10,463 nt of DNA, taken from contig JAUVCU010000029.1 of the NCBI GenBank assembly GCA_030590715.1, positions 1 through 10,463 on the forward strand, written 5' to 3'. This DNA comes from Lentisphaeria bacterium. Its GTDB lineage: Bacteria; Verrucomicrobiota; Lentisphaeria; Victivallales; JAUVCU01. Below, piece after piece: positions 6,333-10,463 of the stretch (position 1 is the first letter of the stretch; each line of letters starts with the position of its first letter). Under the pieces are notes generated by a model that was not told the origin of the DNA, did not search any database, and was given only the letters and a program-made list of their open reading frames with translations. The translations under genes and the position numbers were made by a program.

Positions 6333-6340
6333 GTTATAAT
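6333..6340 (+). promoter_or_regulatory. Extended -10 promoter of the 6381 gene
   Basis: A perfect TATAAT at 6335-6340 is preceded by TGT, forming an extended -10 element that can work without a good -35 box. The -35 position (CCTCGA) is indeed poor. Transcription would start near 6347, giving a leader of about 34 bases. Confidence 0.6.
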
Positions 6341-6380
6341 TTACAAATATACAAAGGTTTTAATCACATTAAGAGGTGTT

Positions 6381-7337
6381 ATGGGACGGGATAATCCAGA
6401 TATAGCTTTTCCATGTATGAAGGAATGCATGAAGGGGTCTTCGGTGGCTGTTATAGCTGTAAGGCCGGAGACGAATAAAGTTATGTATGAATCAATCATA
6501 CTTCGCGGAATCTCTTCTCTTTCTGATCTTGTCTATATGGCTAACTTGAGCGGGATTGTTGTGAGGAATGCCGGGGTGATTGAATCTCAGTATCACTGTC
6601 AGAATAAGTTCGCTATGAACGGGAAGTCTGAAATTAGAAAATATCCTGAAATGATAAAAGCTTTTGAGGAGAAGTTTTCAGTGTTTTTCGATGACGCTAA
6701 GGTAATTGGCTCGTTTGAGGCAGTATCGCAATATAGAAATGATATACAAAAATCAGAGTCTGAGCTTTTTAATACGATTGTAAGTCAGGAGGATTTTCTG
6801 GAATTGTACGGACAGACGATCAAGAGGATTGATGGTTTTTATGTAATAAACTATGACATGCCTGCTTTGACGAAAAAGCATCACAAGGAGACCGATATCT
6901 TTGTGATTGCTGTGACGTTGAAAGAGGGGGTGACGTTTTCTGAATTGAATCACGGTATTTATAATAGCTTCACAAGCAATAAAACGGCAATTATTGATTC
7001 AGAACAGAGGAAAGGGATGGAGTGGTTTAATCAGGTTCGACGAACGTATCATATATCGAACTCCCACACTAAAACTATGTTTGATATGACTGATTTTGTT
7101 ATTAATGAAAATAACGTGAAAACTACTTTCGTGGAAACGCCTTTAGGGCAGTTGATTCTTGAAAGAGGTAAATTGGCTGAGTGTGATTTGATCGAGCTGA
7201 AGAAAAATCCAATTGTGAGGATAAAGCAGCCTGATGGTGTTTCTAGGTTGGTGAATATAATTGACGAATCAAAGCAGAAAGATGAAATGTCTTTGATGGA
7301 TTGTTGCTTGCTTTTTGAATCAATCGTAAGGGAATAA
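6381..7337 (+). CDS. Uncharacterised protein, 318 residues
   Basis: I do not recognise this protein. The ATG at 6381 follows AGAGGTG by a few bases and a good promoter, so it is preferred over a longer frame that would reach back over the comF start. The sequence looks soluble, with no signal peptide or membrane segment. It opens MGRDNPDIAF and mixes short hydrophobic strands (SVAVIAV, DIFVIAVTL) with charged helices, suggesting an alpha/beta fold. No catalytic motif, Cys cluster or nucleotide-binding loop stands out, although scattered Cys residues occur near residues 13 and 17 and near the C-terminus. It is divergent from comF and convergent with the tRNA-Leu genes, only 9 bases from the nearer one. 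Protein-like composition, a good start site and a promoter support a real gene. Confidence 0.85.
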   Translation: MGRDNPDIAFPCMKECMKGSSVAVIAVRPETNKVMYESIILRGISSLSDLVYMANLSGIVVRNAGVIESQYHCQNKFAMNGKSEIRKYPEMIKAFEEKFSVFFDDAKVIGSFEAVSQYRNDIQKSESELFNTIVSQEDFLELYGQTIKRIDGFYVINYDMPALTKKHHKETDIFVIAVTLKEGVTFSELNHGIYNSFTSNKTAIIDSEQRKGMEWFNQVRRTYHISNSHTKTMFDMTDFVINENNVKTTFVETPLGQLILERGKLAECDLIELKKNPIVRIKQPDGVSRLVNIIDESKQKDEMSLMDCCLLFESIVRE

Positions 7338-7346
7338 TCTGAAGAA

Positions 7347-7431
<85 letters not shown>

Positions 7432-7462
7432 ACATAAAACAATTTTAAACATCAGAAAAAAA

Positions 7463-7547
<85 letters not shown>

Positions 7548-7572
7548 ACATAGCTTTTTCGTGATGCCCCTT

Positions 7573-7600
7573 ATTTTATACCCTCTTTTTGTTTCGTCAA
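7573..7600 (-). promoter_or_regulatory. Promoter of the tandem tRNA-Leu genes
   Basis: On the minus strand TTGACG (7600-7595) is followed after 16 bases by TAAAAT (7578-7573), which is close to consensus at both boxes. A G-rich discriminator (GGGGC) lies before the expected start near 7566. GC-rich discriminators are typical of stable-RNA promoters under stringent control, so growth-rate regulation is likely by analogy. Confidence 0.7.
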
Positions 7601-7691
7601 CTTCAAAAAAATGTTTTTTGCCAGTTTTTATTAAATCGATCTTTTTGCTGTTTAAACACTCTAAAACAGTAGTCTATACAACGCCAACGAC

Positions 7692-7727
7692 TTGCCTGTA
7701 TTGTTTTACGGAATAAATTACTTCCGT
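7692..7727 (+). promoter_or_regulatory. Candidate hflX promoter with overlapping dyad
   Basis: TTGCCT (7692-7697) and TAAATT (7714-7719) are spaced 16 bases apart, each matching consensus at 4 of 6 positions. A perfect 6-bp dyad, ACGGAA (7708-7713) with TTCCGT (7722-7727), brackets the -10 box and could be an operator. The rest of the 7548-7763 gap is AT-rich and shows nothing else. Confidence 0.3.
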
Positions 7728-7763
7728 TCAATAAATAAATTTTAAGATGGAATTAAAAACTTA

Positions 7764-9044
7764 ATGATAGATACAGAAAAAGATAATAGAAAGTTAGTTG
7801 AGAGAGCAATTCTAATTGGTTTTCAAGATTACCACACGCCATACGTAGAAGCAAAAGAACACATTGACGAACTGGAAGAGCTGACAAATGGAATCGAAGT
7901 TCCTGTTATTGATAAAATAATTATAAAGCTGCGAGAACCACACCCAAAATATATTATGGGGACGGGAAAAGCTGCAGAAATAAGAGAGATTACCAAACAG
8001 CAAAATGCAGACTGTATTGTTTTTGACTGCGATATGAGCCCTGCACAACAGCGTAACTGGGAGAAGCTGACTCAAATTTGTGTTATCGACAGACCTGAGG
8101 TTATTCTGGATATTTTCGCGAATCGTGCGACAACACGCGAAGCAGTTCTTCAGGTAAAACTTGCCCAAATGGTGTACTCACTACCGCGTCTAACTCGTGC
8201 TTGGACTCACTTATCAAGACAGCGCGGTGGCTCAACTGGTGGTCGTGGTGATGGAGAACAACAGATTGAAATTGACCGCCGTCTGGTTCAGACACGCATT
8301 TCGACTTTAAAAAAAGAATTGAAGTCTGTTCAAAAGCATAGAGATACGCAAAGGAAAAGTAGAACAAGAACAGCAATTCCACATGCTGCAATTGTTGGGT
8401 ACACTAATGCAGGGAAATCGACTCTATTAAACCACCTTACCGGTTCTGAAGTTCTGGTAGCAGACAAACTCTTTGCGACGTTGGATCCTACGACAAGGCA
8501 GATTATTTTGCCGAATAAGCAACAAATGATTATCACGGATACGGTGGGATTCGTTAGAAAACTTCCACATAACCTGATTGAAGCATTTAAATCGACACTC
8601 GAAGAAGCCACGCTGGCAGACTTTTTAATACTATTATTAGACGTTAGCAGCTGCCAGGTTGAACAACATTGGGAAACGACTCTCGCTGTTCTGGAAGAGC
8701 TCGGAGCAAAAGACAAGAAGATGATTGTCGCCTTTAATAAAGTAGATAAACAATATGACCCTGTAGTAATTGCAAGAATGAAAGCTCAGCATCCAGACTG
8801 CATTTTCATGTCAGCTCTAACCGGAACGGGCCTTGATGAACTTAACCATCAGGTTATGCTTCACGCAAAACAATCATCTGAGATTATTGAATGTGTAATT
8901 CCGCCGCACCGACACGACGTTGTCGCTCTTGCCTATAAGCATACCGCAATTCTGCATTCAGAATACGATGATGACGGCAACACATTACTCACAATTAGTG
9001 CTGCCGATAAATTCAAAAAGATCTTCGCTGAATTCACTCTTTAG
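7764..9044 (+). CDS. hflX: GTPase HflX, ribosome-associated
   Basis: HflX is a translation-factor-type GTPase that binds the 50S subunit and splits stalled or heat-damaged 70S ribosomes. The 426-residue protein has the N-terminal HflX domain, with KYIMGTGKAAEI and DCDMSPAQQRNWE. The connecting segment contains LPRLTRAWTHLSRQRGG, GGRGDGEQQIE and then a basic helix. The G domain has G1 GYTNAGKST from 212, G3 DTVGF from 259 and G4 NKVD from 325. Its length equals that of the E. coli protein. The start has only a weak upstream purine stretch (GATGGA about 13 bases away), but the family N-terminus fits this ATG and no better start exists. No hfq or miaA lies next to it, unlike in enterobacteria. 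Confidence 0.96.
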   Translation: MIDTEKDNRKLVERAILIGFQDYHTPYVEAKEHIDELEELTNGIEVPVIDKIIIKLREPHPKYIMGTGKAAEIREITKQQNADCIVFDCDMSPAQQRNWEKLTQICVIDRPEVILDIFANRATTREAVLQVKLAQMVYSLPRLTRAWTHLSRQRGGSTGGRGDGEQQIEIDRRLVQTRISTLKKELKSVQKHRDTQRKSRTRTAIPHAAIVGYTNAGKSTLLNHLTGSEVLVADKLFATLDPTTRQIILPNKQQMIITDTVGFVRKLPHNLIEAFKSTLEEATLADFLILLLDVSSCQVEQHWETTLAVLEELGAKDKKMIVAFNKVDKQYDPVVIARMKAQHPDCIFMSALTGTGLDELNHQVMLHAKQSSEIIECVIPPHRHDVVALAYKHTAILHSEYDDDGNTLLTISAADKFKKIFAEFTL

Positions 9045-9069
9045 TCATTATTCCCCAACCTATTACCAC

Positions 9070-9104
9070 ATAAGCAATTTTATACAACATATGAAATTGC
9101 TTAT
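9070..9104 (+). terminator. Hairpin downstream of hflX, possible terminator
   Basis: ATAAGCAATTT (9070-9080) and AAATTGCTTAT (9094-9104) form a perfect 11-bp stem with a 13-base loop, 26 bases after the hflX stop. The following tract is TAGTTT, too short for a strong intrinsic terminator, and the stem is AT-rich. It may instead protect the 3' end of the mRNA. Confidence 0.4.
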
Positions 9105-9342
9105 TAGTTTAAAAAAAATGAGCTTCTATAGATTAATTATGAATAATCGTTTACACTGAAATAGATATTGTATAACCAGTTGAAGTGTAAGCAGTTCATT
9201 ACAGTAGTAATTAATTCTAGTCGTAATCTAATATATTTAGGCGAGGAACTCTTATAAAAAACAGCTTTTTGAGAAGGACGGCGTTAACGTTACAAATCAC
9301 ATGCTCTGATAAGTTAGGGTGTGCTGAACCTAGAACAGATCT
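9105..9342. other. Intergenic stretch between hflX and the coiled-coil gene
   Basis: This is AT-rich, with no complete gene. A 7-bp dyad, TTACACT (9151-9157) with AGTGTAA (9184-9190), encloses TATAAC and could mark a promoter or operator, but the box spacing is poor. GAGGA at 9243-9247, followed by ATA AAA AAC at 9254, looks like a ribosome-binding site leading into a lost or non-standard start for the next gene. Confidence 0.4.
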
Positions 9343-9367
9343 GTGGAGCAGGCAAATGGCAATTTGA
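9254..9367 (+). pseudogene. Possible out-of-frame N-terminus of the coiled-coil gene
   Basis: Reading from ATA at 9254 gives IKNSFLRRTALTLQITC and continues to a TGA at 9365-9367, in a different frame from the coiled-coil protein. The basic start, moderately hydrophobic stretch and AEP near residues 24-26 resemble a signal peptide with cleavage region. GAGGA lies 6 bases upstream of the ATA, at the distance expected for a start codon. This suggests that ATG became ATA and that a small insertion or deletion separates the signal from the mature part. The hydrophobic core is short, so chance resemblance is possible, and a sequencing error would look the same. Confidence 0.35.
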
Positions 9368-10463
9368 CTGAAGCTGAAATTGCCGCCTCAAGAGGCAGGG
9401 ACCAGGTTGTTTTGGGAAAATACAAAAAGGCTCAGGCTATTTTTCGACAGATAGGACAATGTTACCCGGAGTGGGATAGTGATAAGGTGTTCTTTAAAGT
9501 TGATGTGTGTGAAAGGAAAATAAAATTTATTCAGAAAAAGCAATCCTCATTTACAAACAAGAAATCCAAACCCGTTACAGTTGTTGCCGCAAAACCTGTT
9601 CAGGCAGCAGTTGAAAGTACTTTCAATAAGTCAGAACTCAGTGAGCATCTGACACGTTTGAAGAAACAAAATTCTGAGTTAAAAATAAGTCTGGCAAAAG
9701 TAAAAGACAATTCGACTGGGCTTATCAGCAAAATTAAAGAATTAGAAGATAATAGCTCTCTGTTCTCCCGCAAATCTTTCACGTTAGAATCAGAGCTTAA
9801 ACAAGCTAAGTCTCAATTAGTTGAATATAAAAAACAGCTGCTAAAAACGGCTGCTGATAGAAAAAAAGTTATGTCTGCAGTTAAGATTGATTCTTCTGGC
9901 GGTGATAGCGCTGTTTCTGTAAATCAGAACAATAAACTTCAGAACCTCAATGATCAGCTCAAGCTTCGGCAGGCAAAACAAGAGAAACAACTTTTCATAA
10001 AAGAACAGCAGTTATCCCAGCTTTCCGATGACTATAACGAAAACCTGAATAAAATGAAAGATCAGAAAAAACGGCATCAGGAAATATCGAAGCAGTTAAG
10101 AGAAGACCTTACTTTTTCAAAAGGAAAGGGAATCGAGCTGGAACGAACTCTTGCAAAGTTGAATAATCAAATCCTGCAGGTTACTGAAGCCCTGAATGCA
10201 AAGGATGACTTAACCGTAGAAAATGCGAAGAAAATAAAGTCTTTAACACACCAGTTGTCATCTCATGAAAAACAGTACACTTCGGTCAAATTAAAGTTAG
10301 ATAAATTACATAAACTTCGTGAGAAGGATACAGAGAAGATAAAGCAGTTTGTGACGCAAAAAGGTCAGCTGAATAAGCAAAGGCTTGCTAGCCTGAAAAA
10401 ACTTGCCGCTTCAATGAAGCAGGCTGAAACGATATCTGAAGGTCTTAAGAAGCAAAATATAAG
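9343..10463 (+). CDS. Long coiled-coil protein with N-terminal helical repeat (runs off right edge)
   Basis: A frame with no stop codon runs from just after TAG at 9331-9333 to the window end (about 373 codons). GTG at 9343 is the first possible start. The first 60 or so residues (VEQANGNLTEAEIAASRGR onward, with GKYKKAQAIFRQI and YPEWDSDKVFF) resemble a TPR-like helical repeat. From about residue 80 the protein is rich in Lys, Gln, Glu and Leu in heptad-like spacing and is almost certainly a long coiled coil. No enzyme motif is seen. No good ribosome-binding site precedes the GTG, and a separate frame upstream (from 9254) looks like the beginning of an export signal (KNSFLRRTALTL), so the N-terminus may be frameshifted. 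By resemblance I would guess an exported or envelope-associated structural protein. The function is unknown. Confidence 0.75.
   Translation, partial: MEQANGNLTEAEIAASRGRDQVVLGKYKKAQAIFRQIGQCYPEWDSDKVFFKVDVCERKIKFIQKKQSSFTNKKSKPVTVVAAKPVQAAVESTFNKSELSEHLTRLKKQNSELKISLAKVKDNSTGLISKIKELEDNSSLFSRKSFTLESELKQAKSQLVEYKKQLLKTAADRKKVMSAVKIDSSGGDSAVSVNQNNKLQNLNDQLKLRQAKQEKQLFIKEQQLSQLSDDYNENLNKMKDQKKRHQEISKQLREDLTFSKGKGIELERTLAKLNNQILQVTEALNAKDDLTVENAKKIKSLTHQLSSHEKQYTSVKLKLDKLHKLREKDTEKIKQFVTQKGQLNKQRLASLKKLAASMKQAETISEGLKKQNI

Noticed and set aside
6240..6380. Longer start for the 6381 gene, overlapping comF
   Set aside because: The region holds the promoter of this gene and the comF ribosome-binding site; the ATG at 6381 has a good Shine-Dalgarno sequence.

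Overview
The window comes from a Gram-negative-type bacterial chromosome of moderate to low GC. It holds housekeeping genes beside a chemoreceptor and mobile-DNA remnants. The chemoreceptor style and the right-hand protein (a short repeat containing PEWDSDK, then a long coiled coil) recall proteins I associate with the Lentisphaerota/Kiritimatiellota side of the PVC group. That placement is a low-confidence guess.

Layout: (1) Positions 1-68 carry the first 22 codons of a leftward gene that is probably an IS110-family transposase. It is followed by a highly structured non-coding leader, to about 250. (2) Positions 396-3185 encode a 929-residue methyl-accepting chemotaxis protein with two tandem Cache-like sensor modules, almost no HAMP domain and a C-terminal CheR-type pentapeptide. 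(3) Positions 3221-3425 are a 205-bp non-coding miniature inverted-repeat element (MITE) with 18-bp ends and a perfect 11-bp target duplication, most like IS4-family ends. (4) On the minus strand, read right to left, lie comF, accD, the SRP RNA gene and rph. The SRP RNA has its own likely promoter and a strong terminator; rph ends at another strong terminator. (5) Positions 6381-7337 encode an unrecognised 318-residue protein, divergent from comF. (6) Two tandem tRNA-Leu(UAG) genes lie on the minus strand behind one good promoter. (7) Positions 7764-9044 encode the ribosome-associated GTPase HflX. (8) From about 9343 to the right edge runs a long coiled-coil protein that is cut off by the window. 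Its N-terminus looks frameshifted or degraded.

How the genes fit together: accD supplies the beta subunit of acetyl-CoA carboxylase carboxyltransferase, ComF is a phosphoribosyltransferase-fold protein, and the SRP RNA and HflX serve protein targeting and ribosome rescue. The SRP RNA gene sits directly before rph, whose product trims 3' ends of stable RNAs, so the order may be functional. The less ordinary signals are the non-coding ones: the IS110-like leader with an inverted repeat that masks its own Shine-Dalgarno sequence, the intact MITE, the compensatory base change between the two tRNAs, and the broken start of the coiled-coil gene. I see no defence system, CRISPR array or biosynthetic cluster.
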